Assembly: GCF_023856365.1 (NCBI RefSeq)
Contig: NW_026042480.1
Span: 137,501 to 201,500, forward strand
Direction: 5' to 3'
Source: Brienomyrus brachyistius
Taxonomy: Eukaryota > Chordata > Actinopteri > Osteoglossiformes > Mormyridae
DNA: 64,000 bases
The notes beneath the pieces were generated by a model. The model searched no databases, was not told the DNA's origin, and saw only the letters and a list, made by a program, of their open reading frames with translations. How positions within the stretch are numbered: the first letter of the stretch is position 1; every line of letters begins with the position of its first letter. Shown here piece after piece: positions 48,440 through 60,156 of the stretch. Both the position numbers and the translations under genes were made by a program.

Positions 48440-49908
48440 AACTGCTCTTTATATAGTGGGGAGGCCCCGCCCCTTAAACAGACACTGCTGTTAAACTGTG
48501 CTTTTATTAAGCTTTTTTTAAAAAAATCCAAATTTAGGCCTTAAATTATGCCAAAATATTGTTGCAGGAATTTTAGGTGATCAGTATTTTTTTAAAATTT
48601 TTGTTTTTCCTTTATTAGGATTTAAAAGATGCCAATTATGTAGGATGTTTATTTTTAAATTTATTTGAACAAAATTCAAATTTTGCAGCTAGGTGATGCT
48701 GATCAGAGCACTGGGGACCTGGCGGACCCATCCACCGGTGTCCACCCGTATGCAACACCCGCACCAGGAAGGCTGCCTCCCAAAGCCTGGGGGGCAAGGC
48801 GGAAACCTCATAACAACGTGGGCGGCACGGGCCGGTTAGGTTTAGGGTTGGGGGTCAGGGTTAGGGTATAGGGTCAAGTTTAGGGTTAAGGAAGGGGGGT
48901 GGTTTAGGTTTAGGGAAGGGGGGGGGTGGTTTAGGTTTAGGGAAGGGGGGGGTGGTTTAGGGTTAGGGAAGGGGGGGTGGTTTAGGGTTAGGGAGGGGGG
49001 GGGGGGGGGGTTTTAGGGTTAGGGAGTTGACCCCGGAAATGCACTGGCCTGCCACACGTCATCCAGTAACCACCTGTCCCAATCCCCTGCTACGGAAACG
49101 CCACCCACCCAGGGTCAGGGTGCCCAAGACGAACACCATGTGCCCCTATCCCCGTCCCTGGCATACTTGCCACAAATAGTGTACGTCCGCCGTACCTATA
49201 ATTATTTTTGGCCTTTTGCGTCCAGTGGACCTCAAATTATTTTACTTTGGGGCTTTTTTTAATTTATAGATGCCATAGAGGCTTTAAATGAGGCTTATGG
49301 CCTTTTGAACCTTATCAGGCTTCTACGCGTTTCGGGCTGCCTTGCCCTCATCAGGAAACCGGCTAAAGAAATATTAGTAATTAAAAGGACGTCTTCTAGG
49401 TCTTGTCCTTTATCCAAAATTTTATATTTTTATTTAAATTTTAGGGAATACAAAGCAACTACTCCAGGAAGGCTGGGAAGACAATAGAGTGAGAGGGTAA
49501 AATTATGCTTTGCCTGCACGGTAAGTAAAATCACTAATGTCCTTTTAAATTTCCTATGTTCAGGAGGGGACTTTTGCCCATATCTCGTGACAGGAGCGTC
49601 TTACCATGACTCTGAAGTACAATCCAGCACCATCTGAAGGTACCTTGTAGGGTCCCTGTAGATCTATTAAGGACCACGAAGTAGCGACTCTGGGAAGGCT
49701 GGGGAGGCCAATACGCCAGAAGGTAAGGTTTTGCTTTCCCTGCACGGTAAGTAAAATCACTAATGCCCTTTTAAATATCCTATGTTCAGGAGGGGACCTT
49801 TGCCCATACATCGTGACAGGAGCGTCTTACCATGGCCCTGAAGCACAAACCAGTACATCCAGAGGTACCTCATAGGGTCCCTGTCTGTCAACTGCAACAA
49901 GATTGAGC
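48440..49908. repeat. Satellite unit 34, type A (1469 bp)
   Basis: Second T/A run is A4, flanked on both sides by T7A3 units. Several G tracts are one base longer. Minus TATA 48448-48455. Confidence 0.97.
49302..49368 (-). ncRNA. Hammerhead ribozyme, unit 34
   Basis: Core and stems intact; predicted cut between 49324 and 49323. Confidence 0.86.
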
Positions 49909-51376
49909 AACTGCTCTTTATATAGTGGGGAGGCCCCGCCCCTTAAACAGACACTGCTGTTAAACTGTGCTTTTATTAAGCTTTTTTTAAAAAAATCCAA
50001 ATTTAGGCCTTAAATTATGCCAAAATATTGTTGCAGGAATTTTAGGTGATCAGTATTTTTTTAAATTTTTGTTTTTCCTTTATTAGGATTTAAAAGATGC
50101 CAATTATGTAGGATGTTTATTTTTAAATTTATTTGAACAAAATTCAAATTTTGCAGCTAGGTGATGCTGATCAGAGCACTGGGGACCTGGCGGACCCATC
50201 CACCGGTGTCCACCCGTATGCAACACCCGCACCAGGAAGGCTGCCTCCCAAAGCCTGGGGGGCAAGGCGGAAACCTCATAACAACGTGGGCGGCACGGGC
50301 CGGTTAGGTTTAGGGTTGGGGGTCAGGGTTAGGGTATAGGGTCAAGTTTAGGGTTAAGGAAGGGGGGGTGGTTTAGGTTTAGGGAAGGGGGGGGGTGGTT
50401 TAGGTTTAGGGAAGGGGGGGTGGTTTAGGGTTAGGGAAGGGGGGTGGTTTAGGGTTAGGGAGGGGGGGGGGGGGGGGGTTTTAGGGTTAGGGAGTTGACC
50501 CCGGAAATGCACTGGCCTGCCACACGTCATCCAGTAACCACCTGTCCCAATCCCCTGCTACGGAAACGCCACCCACCCAGGGTCAGGGTGCCCAAGACGA
50601 ACACCATGTGCCCCTATCCCCGTCCCTGGCATACTTGCCACAAATAGTGTACGTCCGCCGTACCTATAATTATTTTTGGCCTTTTGCGTCCAGTGGACCT
50701 CAAATTATTTTACTTTGGGGCTTTTTTTAATTTATAGATGCCATAGAGGCTTTAAATGAGGCTTATGGCCTTTTGAACCTTATCAGGCTTCTACGCGTTT
50801 CGGGCTGCCTTGCCCTCATCAGGAAACCGGCTAAAGAAATATTAGTAATTAAAAGGACGTCTTCTAGGTCTTGTCCTTTATCCAAAATTTTATATTTTTA
50901 TTTAAATTTTAGGGAATACAAAGCAACTACTCCAGGAAGGCTGGGAAGACAATAGAGTGAGAGGGTAAAATTATGCTTTGCCTGCACGGTAAGTAAAATC
51001 ACTAATGTCCTTTTAAATTTCCTATGTTCAGGAGGGGACTTTTGCCCATATCTCGTGACAGGAGCGTCTTACCATGACTCTGAAGTACAATCCAGCACCA
51101 TCTGAAGGTACCTTGTAGGGTCCCTGTAGATCTATTAAGGACCACGAAGTAGCGACTCTGGGAAGGCTGGGGAGGCCAATACGCCAGAAGGTAAGGTTTT
51201 GCTTTCCCTGCACGGTAAGTAAAATCACTAATGCCCTTTTAAATATCCTATGTTCAGGAGGGGACCTTTGCCCATACATCGTGACAGGAGCGTCTTACCA
51301 TGGCCCTGAAGCACAAACCAGTACATCCAGAGGTACCTCATAGGGTCCCTGTCTGTCAACTGCAACAAGATTGAGC
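49909..51376. repeat. Satellite unit 35, type A (1468 bp)
   Basis: T7A3 second run; first two G tracts of the telomere-like block are longer than usual. Minus TATA 49917-49924. Confidence 0.97.
50770..50836 (-). ncRNA. Hammerhead ribozyme, unit 35
   Basis: Core and stems intact; predicted cut between 50792 and 50791. Confidence 0.86.
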
Positions 51377-52842
51377 AACTGCTCTTTATATAGTGGGGAG
51401 GCCCCGCCCCTTAAACAGACACTGCTGTTAAACTGTGCTTTTATTAAGCTTTTTTTAAAAAAATCCAAATTTAGGCCTTAAATTATGCCAAAATATTGTT
51501 GCAGGAATTTTAGGTGATCAGTATTTTTTTAAATTTTTGTTTTTCCTTTATTAGGATTTAAAAGATGCCAATTATGTAGGATGTTTATTTTTAAATTTAT
51601 TTGAACAAAATTCAAATTTTGCAGCTAGGTGATGCTGATCAGAGCACTGGGGACCTGGCGGACCCATCCACCGGTGTCCACCCGTATGCAACACCCGCAC
51701 CAGGAAGGCTGCCTCCCAAAGCCTGGGGGGCAAGGCGGAAACCTCATAACAACGTGGGCGGCACGGGCCGGTTAGGTTTAGGGTTGGGGGTCAGGGTTAG
51801 GGTATAGGGTCAAGTTTAGGGTTAAGGAAGGGGGGTGGTTTAGGTTTAGGGAAGGGGGGGGTGGTTTAGGTTTAGGGAAGGGGGGGTGGTTTAGGGTTAG
51901 GGAAGGGGGGTGGTTTAGGGTTAGGGAGGGGGGGGGGGGGGGGGTTTTAGGGTTAGGGAGTTGACCCCGGAAATGCACTGGCCTGCCACACGTCATCCAG
52001 TAACCACCTGTCCCAATCCCCTGCTACGGAAACGCCACCCACCCAGGGTCAGGGTGCCCAAGACGAACACCATGTGCCCCTATCCCCGTCCCTGGCATAC
52101 TTGCCACAAATAGTGTACGTCCGCCGTACCTATAATTATTTTTGGCCTTTTGCGTCCAGTGGACCTCAAATTATTTTACTTTGGGGCTTTTTTTAATTTA
52201 TAGATGCCATAGAGGCTTTAAATGAGGCTTATGGCCTTTTGAACCTTATCAGGCTTCTACGCGTTTCGGGCTGCCTTGCCCTCATCAGGAAACCGGCTAA
52301 AGAAATATTAGTAATTAAAAGGACGTCTTCTAGGTCTTGTCCTTTATCCAAAATTTTATATTTTTATTTAAATTTTAGGGAATACAAAGCAACTACTCCA
52401 GGAAGGCTGGGAAGACAATAGAGTGAGAGGGTAAAATTATGCTTTGCCTGCACGGTAAGTAAAATCACTAATGTCCTTTTAAATTTCCTATGTTCAGGAG
52501 GGGACTTTTGCCCATATCTCGTGACAGGAGCGTCTTACCATGACTCTGAAGTACAATCCAGCACCATCTGAAGGTACCTTGTAGGGTCCCTGTAGATCTA
52601 TTAAGGACCACGAAGTAGCGACTCTGGGAAGGCTGGGGAGGCCAATACGCCAGAAGGTAAGGTTTTGCTTTCCCTGCACGGTAAGTAAAATCACTAATGC
52701 CCTTTTAAATATCCTATGTTCAGGAGGGGACCTTTGCCCATACATCGTGACAGGAGCGTCTTACCATGGCCCTGAAGCACAAACCAGTACATCCAGAGGT
52801 ACCTCATAGGGTCCCTGTCTGTCAACTGCAACAAGATTGAGC
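51377..52842. repeat. Satellite unit 36, type A (1466 bp)
   Basis: T7A3 second run. Minus TATA 51385-51392. Confidence 0.97.
52236..52302 (-). ncRNA. Hammerhead ribozyme, unit 36
   Basis: Core and stems intact; predicted cut between 52258 and 52257. Confidence 0.86.
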
Positions 52843-54310
52843 AACTGCTCTTTATATAGTGGGGAGGCCCCGCCCCTTAAACAGACACTGCTGTTAAACT
52901 GTGCTTTTATTAAGCTTTTTTTAAAAAAATCCAAATTTAGGCCTTAAATTATGCCAAAATATTGTTGCAGGAATTTTAGGTGATCAGTATTTTTTTAAAT
53001 TTTTGTTTTTCCTTTATTAGGATTTAAAAGATGCCAATTATGTAGGATGTTTATTTTTAAATTTATTTGAACAAAATTCAAATTTTGCAGCTAGGTGATG
53101 CTGATCAGAGCACTGGGGACCTGGCGGACCCATCCACCGGTGTCCACCCGTATGCAACACCCGCACCAGGAAGGCTGCCTCCCAAAGCCTGGGGGGCAAG
53201 GCGGAAACCTCATAACAACGTGGGCGGCACGGGCCGGTTAGGTTTAGGGTTGGGGGTCAGGGTTAGGGTATAGGGTCAAGTTTAGGGTTAAGGAAGGGGG
53301 GTGGTTTAGGTTTAGGGAAGGGGGGGGTGGTTTAGGTTTAGGGAAGGGGGGGTGGTTTAGGGTTAGGGAAGGGGGGGTGGTTTAGGGTTAGGGAGGGGGG
53401 GGGGGGGGGGGTTTTAGGGTTAGGGAGTTGACCCCGGAAATGCACTGGCCTGCCACACGTCATCCAGTAACCACCTGTCCCAATCCCCTGCTACGGAAAC
53501 GCCACCCACCCAGGGTCAGGGTGCCCAAGACGAACACCATGTGCCCCTATCCCCGTCCCTGGCATACTTGCCACAAATAGTGTACGTCCGCCGTACCTAT
53601 AATTATTTTTGGCCTTTTGCGTCCAGTGGACCTCAAATTATTTTACTTTGGGGCTTTTTTTTAATTTATAGATGCCATAGAGGCTTTAAATGAGGCTTAT
53701 GGCCTTTTGAACCTTATCAGGCTTCTACGCGTTTCGGGCTGCCTTGCCCTCATCAGGAAACCGGCTAAAGAAATATTAGTAATTAAAAGGACGTCTTCTA
53801 GGTCTTGTCCTTTATCCAAAATTTTATATTTTTATTTAAATTTTAGGGAATACAAAGCAACTACTCCAGGAAGGCTGGGAAGACAATAGAGTGAGAGGGT
53901 AAAATTATGCTTTGCCTGCACGGTAAGTAAAATCACTAATGTCCTTTTAAATTTCCTATGTTCAGGAGGGGACTTTTGCCCATATCTCGTGACAGGAGCG
54001 TCTTACCATGACTCTGAAGTACAATCCAGCACCATCTGAAGGTACCTTGTAGGGTCCCTGTAGATCTATTAAGGACCACGAAGTAGCGACTCTGGGAAGG
54101 CTGGGGAGGCCAATACGCCAGAAGGTAAGGTTTTGCTTTCCCTGCACGGTAAGTAAAATCACTAATGCCCTTTTAAATATCCTATGTTCAGGAGGGGACC
54201 TTTGCCCATACATCGTGACAGGAGCGTCTTACCATGGCCCTGAAGCACAAACCAGTACATCCAGAGGTACCTCATAGGGTCCCTGTCTGTCAACTGCAAC
54301 AAGATTGAGC
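52843..54310. repeat. Satellite unit 37, type A (1468 bp)
   Basis: T7A3 second run; last purely type A copy. Minus TATA 52851-52858. Confidence 0.97.
53704..53770 (-). ncRNA. Hammerhead ribozyme, unit 37
   Basis: Core and stems intact; predicted cut between 53726 and 53725. Confidence 0.86.
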
Positions 54311-55147
54311 AACTGCTCTTTATATAGTGGGGAGGCCCCGCCCCTTAAACAGACACTGCTGTTAAACTGTGCTTTTATTAAGCTTTTTTTAAAAAAAATC
54401 CAAATTTAGGCCTTAAATTATGCCAAAATATTGTTGCAGGAATTTTAGGTGATCAGTATTTTTTTAAATTTTTGTTTTTCCTTTATTAGGATTTAAAAGA
54501 TGCCAATTATGTAGGATGTTTATTTTTAAATTTATTTGAACAAAATTCAAATTTTGCAGCTAGGTGATGCTGATCAGAGCACTGGGGACCTGGCGGACCC
54601 ATCCACCGGTGTCCACCCGTATGCAACACCCGCACCAGGAAGGCTGCCTCCCAAAGCCTGGGGGGCAAGGCGGAAACCTCATAACAACGTGGGCGGCACG
54701 GGCCGGTTAGGTTTAGGGTTGGGGGTCAGGGTTAGGGTATAGGGTCAAGTTTAGGGTTAAGGAAGGGGGGTGGTTTAGGTTTAGGGAAGGGGGGGGTGGT
54801 TTAGGTTTAGGGAAGGGGGGGTGGTTTAGGGTTAGGGAAGGGGGGTGGTTTAGGGTTAGGGAGGGGGGGGGGGGGGGGTTTTAGGGTTAGGGAGTTGACC
54901 CCGGAAATGCACTGGCCTGCCACACGTCATCCAGTAACCACCTGTCCCAATCCCCTGCTACGGAAACGCCACCCACCCAGGGTCAGGGTGCCCAAGACGA
55001 ACACCATGTGCCCCTATCCCCGTCCCTGGCATACTTGCCACAAATAGTGTACGTCCGCCGTACCTATAATTATTTTTGGCCTTTTGCGTCCAGTGGACCT
55101 CAAATTATTTTACTTTGGGGCTTTTTTTTAATTTATAGATGCCATAG

Positions 55148-55205
55148 AGGCTTTAAATGAGGCTTATGGCCTTTTGAGGCTTTAAATGAGGCTTATGGCC
55201 TTTTG
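55148..55205. repeat. 29-bp tandem duplication in unit 38
   Basis: Two exact copies of a 29-bp segment beginning AGGCTTTAAATG and ending GGCCTTTTG (55148-55176 and 55177-55205). No other unit has it. It lies at the type A/type B transition, directly beside the ribozyme. Confidence 0.97.
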
Positions 55206-55266
55206 AACCTTATCAGGCTTCTACGCGTTTCGGGCTGCCTTGCCCTCATCAGGAAACCGGCTAAAG
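55200..55266 (-). ncRNA. Hammerhead ribozyme, unit 38 (at A/B junction)
   Basis: Core and stems intact. The outermost few pairs overlap the end of the 29-bp duplication, so two copies of that flank lie downstream of it on the minus strand. Predicted cut between 55222 and 55221. Confidence 0.86.
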
Positions 55267-56201
55267 AAATATTAGTAATTAAAAGGACGTCTTCTAGGTC
55301 TTGTCCTTTATCCAAAATTTTATATTTTTATTTAAATTTTAGGGAATACAAAGCAACTACTCCAGGAAGGCTGGGAAGACAATAGAGTGAGAGGGTAAAA
55401 TTATGCTTTGCCTGCACGGTAAGTAAAATCACTAATGTCCTTTTAAATTTCCTATGTTCAGGAGGGGACTTTTGCCCATATCTCGTGACAGGAGCGTCTT
55501 ACCATGACTCTGAAGTACAATCCAGCACCATCTGAAGGTACCTCGTAGGGTCCCTGTAGATTTATTAAGGACCACGAAGTAGCGACTCTGGGAAGGCTGG
55601 GGAGGCCAATACGCCAGAAGGTAAGGTTTTGCTTTCCCTGCACGGTAAGTAAAATCACTAATGCCCTTTTAAATATCCTATGTTCAGGAGGGGACCTTTG
55701 CCCATACATCGTGACAGGAGCGTCTTACCATGGCCCTGAAGCACAAACCAGTACATCCAGAGGTACCTCATAGGGTCCCTGTCTGTCAACTGCAACAAGA
55801 TTGAGCAACTGCTCTTTATATAGTGGGGAGGCCCCGCCCCTTAAACAGACACTGCTGTTAAACTGTGCTTTTATTAAGCTTTTTTTTAAAAAAAATTCCA
55901 AATTTAGGCCTTAAATTATGCCAAAATATTGTTGCAGGAATTTTAGGTGATCAGTATTTTTTTAATTTTTGTTTTTCCTTTATTAGGATTTAAAAGATGC
56001 CAATTATGTAGGATGTTTATTTTTAAATTTATTTGAACAAAATTCAAATTTTGCAGCTAGGTGATGCTGATCAGAGTACTGGGGACCTGGCGGACCCATC
56101 CACCGGTGTCCACCCGTATGCAACACCCGCACCAGGAAGGCTGCCTCCCAAAGCCTGGGGGGCAAGGCGGAAACCTCATAACAACGTGGGCGGCACGGGC
56201 C

Positions 56202-56379
56202 GGTTAGGTTTAGGGTTGGGGGTCAGGGTTAGGGTATAGGGTCAGGTTTAGGGTTAGGGAAGGGGGGTGGTTTAGGTTTAGGGAAGGGGGGGTGGTTTAG
56301 GTTTAGGGAAGGGGGGGTGGTTTAGGGTTAGGGAAGGGGGGTGGTTTAGGGTTAGGGGGGGGGGTTTTAGGGTTAGGGA
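56202..56379 (+). repeat. Telomere-like G-rich block, type B form
   Basis: The same block in type B. It reads CAGGTTTAGGGTTAGGG where type A has CAAGTTTAGGGTTAAGG, the final G run is 10 nt and the GA before it is absent. It therefore keeps more perfect TTAGGG words than type A, which suggests that the type A block is the more derived one. Confidence 0.8.
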
Positions 56380-56650
56380 ATTGACCCCGGAAATGCACTG
56401 GCCTGCCACACGTCATCCAGTAACCACCTGTCCCAATCCCCTGCTACGGAAACGCCACCCACCCAGGGTCAGGGTGCCCAAGACGAACACCATGTGCCCC
56501 TATCCCCGTCCCTGGCATACTTGCCACAAATAGTGTACGTCCGCCGTACCTATAATTATTTTTGGCCGTTTGCGTCCAGTGGACCTCAAATTATTTTGGG
56601 GCTTTTTTTTATTTATTTATGCCATAGAGGCTTTAAATGAGGCTTATGGC

Positions 56651-56717
56651 CTTTTGAACCTTATCAGGCTTCTACGCGTTTCGGGCTGCCTTGCCCTCAT
56701 CAGGAAACCGGCTAAAG
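56651..56717 (-). ncRNA. Hammerhead ribozyme, unit 39 (type B)
   Basis: Same core, loops and stems as in type A although the flank 50-80 bp to the left differs. Predicted cut between 56673 and 56672. Confidence 0.86.
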
Positions 56718-57257
56718 AAATATTAGTAATTAAAAGGACGTCTTCTAGGTCTTGTCCTTTATCCAAAATTTTATATTTTTATTTAAATTTTAGGGAATAC
56801 AAAGCAACTACTCCAGGAAGGCTGGGAAGACAATAGAGTGAGAGGGTAAAATTATGCTTTGCCTGCACGGTAAGTAAAATCACTAATGTCCTTTTAAATT
56901 TCCTATGTTCAGGAGGGGACTTTTGCCCATATCTCGTGACAGGAGCGTCTTACCATGACTCTGAAGTACAATCCAGCACCATCTGAAGGTACCTCGTAGG
57001 GTCCCTGTAGATTTATTAAGGACCACGAAGTAGCGACTCTGGGAAGGCTGGGGAGGCCAATACGCCAGAAGGTAAGGTTTTGCTTTCCCTGCACGGTAAG
57101 TAAAATCACTAATGCCCTTTTAAATATCCTATGTTCAGGAGGGGACCTTTGCCCATACATCGTGACAGGAGCGTCTTACCATGGCCCTGAAGCACAAACC
57201 AGTACATCCAGAGGTACCTCATAGGGTCCCTGTCTGTCAACTGCAACAAGATTGAGC

Positions 57258-58709
57258 AACTGCTCTTTATATAGTGGGGAGGCCCCGCCCCTTAAACAGA
57301 CACTGCTGTTAAACTGTGCTTTTATTAAGCTTTTTTTTAAAAAAAATTCCAAATTTAGGCCTTAAATTATGCCAAAATATTGTTGCAGGAATTTTAGGTG
57401 ATCAGTATTTTTTTAATTTTTGTTTTTCCTTTATTAGGATTTAAAAGATGCCAATTATGTAGGATGTTTATTTTTAAATTTATTTGAACAAAATTCAAAT
57501 TTTGCAGCTAGGTGATGCTGATCAGAGTACTGGGGACCTGGCGGACCCATCCACCGGTGTCCACCCGTATGCAACACCCGCACCAGGAAGGCTGCCTCCC
57601 AAAGCCTGGGGGGCAAGGCGGAAACCTCATAACAACGTGGGCGGCACGGGCCGGTTAGGTTTAGGGTTGGGGGTCAGGGTTAGGGTATAGGGTCAGGTTT
57701 AGGGTTAGGGAAGGGGGGTGGTTTAGGTTTAGGGAAGGGGGGGTGGTTTAGGTTTAGGGAAGGGGGGGTGGTTTAGGGTTAGGGAAGGGGGGTGGTTTAG
57801 GGTTAGGGGGGGGGGTTTTAGGGTTAGGGAATTGACCCCGGAAATGCACTGGCCTGCCACACGTCATCCAGTAACCACCTGTCCCAATCCCCTGCTACGG
57901 AAACGCCACCCACCCAGGGTCAGGGTGCCCAAGACGAACACCATGTGCCCCTATCCCCGTCCCTGGCATACTTGCCACAAATAGTGTACGTCCGCCGTAC
58001 CTATAATTATTTTTGGCCGTTTGCGTCCAGTGGACCTCAAATTATTTTGGGGCTTTTTTTTATTTATTTATGCCATAGAGGCTTTAAATGAGGCTTATGG
58101 CCTTTTGAACCTTATCAGGCTTCTACGCGTTTCGGGCTGCCTTGCCCTCATCAGGAAACCGGCTAAAGAAATATTAGTAATTAAAAGGACGTCTTCTAGG
58201 TCTTGTCCTTTATCCAAAATTTTATATTTTTATTTAAATTTTAGGGAATACAAAGCAACTACTCCAGGAAGGCTGGGAAGACAATAGAGTGAGAGGGTAA
58301 AATTATGCTTTGCCTGCACGGTAAGTAAAATCACTAATGTCCTTTTAAATTTCCTATGTTCAGGAGGGGACTTTTGCCCATATCTCGTGACAGGAGCGTC
58401 TTACCATGACTCTGAAGTACAATCCAGCACCATCTGAAGGTACCTCGTAGGGTCCCTGTAGATTTATTAAGGACCACGAGAGTAGCGACTCTGGGAAGGC
58501 TGGGGAGGCCAATACGCCAGAAGGTAAGGTTTTGCTTTCCCTGCACGGTAAGTAAAATCACTAATGCCCTTTTAAATATCCTATGTTCAGGAGGGGACCT
58601 TTGCCCATACATCGTGACAGGAGCGTCTTACCATGGCCCTGAAGCACAAACCAGTACATCCAGAGGTACCTCATAGGGTCCCTGTCTGTCAACTGCAACA
58701 AGATTGAGC
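57258..58709. repeat. Satellite unit 40, type B (1452 bp)
   Basis: Type B with the one-base gain CACGAGAGTAGC near 58476-58487, shared with units 8 and 42. Minus TATA 57266-57273. Confidence 0.97.
58102..58168 (-). ncRNA. Hammerhead ribozyme, unit 40 (type B)
   Basis: Core and stems intact; predicted cut between 58124 and 58123. Confidence 0.86.
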
Positions 58710-60156
58710 AACTGCTCTTTATATAGTGGGGAGGCCCCGCCCCTTAAACAGACACTGCTGTTAAACTGTGCTTTTATTAAGCTTTTTTTTAAAAAAAATT
58801 CCAAATTTAGGCCTTAAATTATGCCAAAATATTGTTGCAGGAATTTTAGGTGATCAGTATTTTTTTAATTTTTGTTTTTCCTTTATTAGGATTTAAAAGA
58901 TGCCAATTATGTAGGATGTTTATTTTTAAATTTATTTGAACAAAATTCAAATTTTGCAGCTAGGTGATGCTGATCAGAGTACTGGGGACCTGGCGGACCC
59001 ATCCACCGGTGTCCACCCGTATGCAACACCCGCACCAGGAAGGCTGCCTCCCAAAGCCTGGGGGGCAAGGCGGAAACCTCATAACAACGTGGGCGGCACG
59101 GGCCGGTTAGGTTTAGGGTTGGGGGTCAGGGTTAGGGTATAGGGTCAGGTTTAGGGTTAGGGAAGGGGGGTGGTTTAGGTTTAGGGAAGGGGGGGTGGTT
59201 TAGGTTTAGGGAAGGGGGGGTGGTTTAGGGTTAGGGAAGGGGGGTGGTTTAGGGTTAGGGGGGGGGGTTTTAGGGTTAGGGAATTGACCCCGGAAATGCA
59301 CTGGCCTGCCACACGTCATCCAGTAACCACCTGTCCCAATCCCCTGCTACGGAAACGCCACCCACCCAGGGTCAGGGTGCCCAAGACGAACACCATGTGC
59401 CCTATCCCCGTCCCTGGCATACTTGCCACAAATAGTGTACGTCCGCCGTACCTATAATTATTTTTGGCCGTTTGCGTCCAGTGGACCTCAAATTATTTTG
59501 GGGCTTTTTTTTATTTATTTATGCCATAGAGGCTTTAAATGAGGCTTATGGCCTTTTGAACCTTATCAGGCTTCTACGCGTTTCGGGCTGCCTTGCCCTC
59601 ATCAGGAAACCGGCTAAGAAATATTAGTAATTAAAAGGACGTCTTCTAGGTCTTGTCCTTTATCCAAAATTTTATATTTTTATTTAAATTTTAGGGAATA
59701 CAAAGCAACTACTCCAGGAAGGCTGGGAAGACAATAGAGTGAGAGGGTAAAATTATGCTTTGCCTGCACGGTAAGTAAATCACTAATGTCCTTTTAAATT
59801 TCCTATGTTCAGGAGGGGACTTTTGCCCATATCTCGTGACAGGAGCGTCTTACCATGACTCTGAAGTACAATCCAGCACCATCTGAAGGTACCTCGTAGG
59901 GTCCCTGTAGATTTATTAAGGACCACGAAGTAGCGACTCTGGGAAGGCTGGGGAGGCCAATACGCCAGAAGTAAGGTTTTGCTTTCCCTGCACGGTAAGT
60001 AAAATCACTAATGCCCTTTTAAATATCCTATGTTCAGGAGGGGACCTTTGCCCATACATCGTGACAGGAGCGTCTTACCATGGCCCTGAAGCACAAACCA
60101 GTACATCCAGAGGTACCTCATAGGGTCCCTGTCTGTCAACTGCAACAAGATTGAGC
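58710..60156. repeat. Satellite unit 41, type B (1447 bp), indel-rich
   Basis: Four one-base losses in homopolymers: at about 59400 (TGTGCCCTATC), 59616 (GGCTAAGAA), 59778 (GTAAGTAAATC) and 59971 (CAGAAGTAAGG). These look like sequencing errors. Minus TATA 58718-58725. Confidence 0.96.
59553..59618 (-). ncRNA. Hammerhead ribozyme, unit 41 (type B, 1-nt loss)
   Basis: One A is missing at about 59616-59617, in the outermost stem I extension. Core, stem II and inner stem I are unaffected. The loss lies in a patch of probable sequencing errors. Predicted cut between 59575 and 59574. Confidence 0.82.

Larger units (their letters stand above)
54311..55806. repeat. Satellite unit 38, A/B chimera (1496 bp)
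   Basis: The left part has type A markers (GAGCACTGG, GGGTTAAGGAAGG, GAGTTGACC, GGCCTTTTGCG, ATTTTACTTTGGGG). The right part has type B markers (GGTACCTCGTAGGG near 55540, GATTTATTAAGG near 55560). A 29-bp tandem duplication lies between them at 55148-55205 and explains the extra length. Minus TATA 54319-54326. Confidence 0.97.
55807..57257. repeat. Satellite unit 39, type B (1451 bp)
   Basis: First full type B copy: GAGTACTGG, GTCAGGTTTAGGGTTAGGG, GAATTGACC, GGCCGTTTGCG, loss of the ACTTT before GGGGC, TTATTTATTTATGCC, CCTCGTAGGG and GATTTATTAAGG. The terminal G run is only 10 nt and lacks the preceding GA. Minus TATA 55815-55822. Confidence 0.97.
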
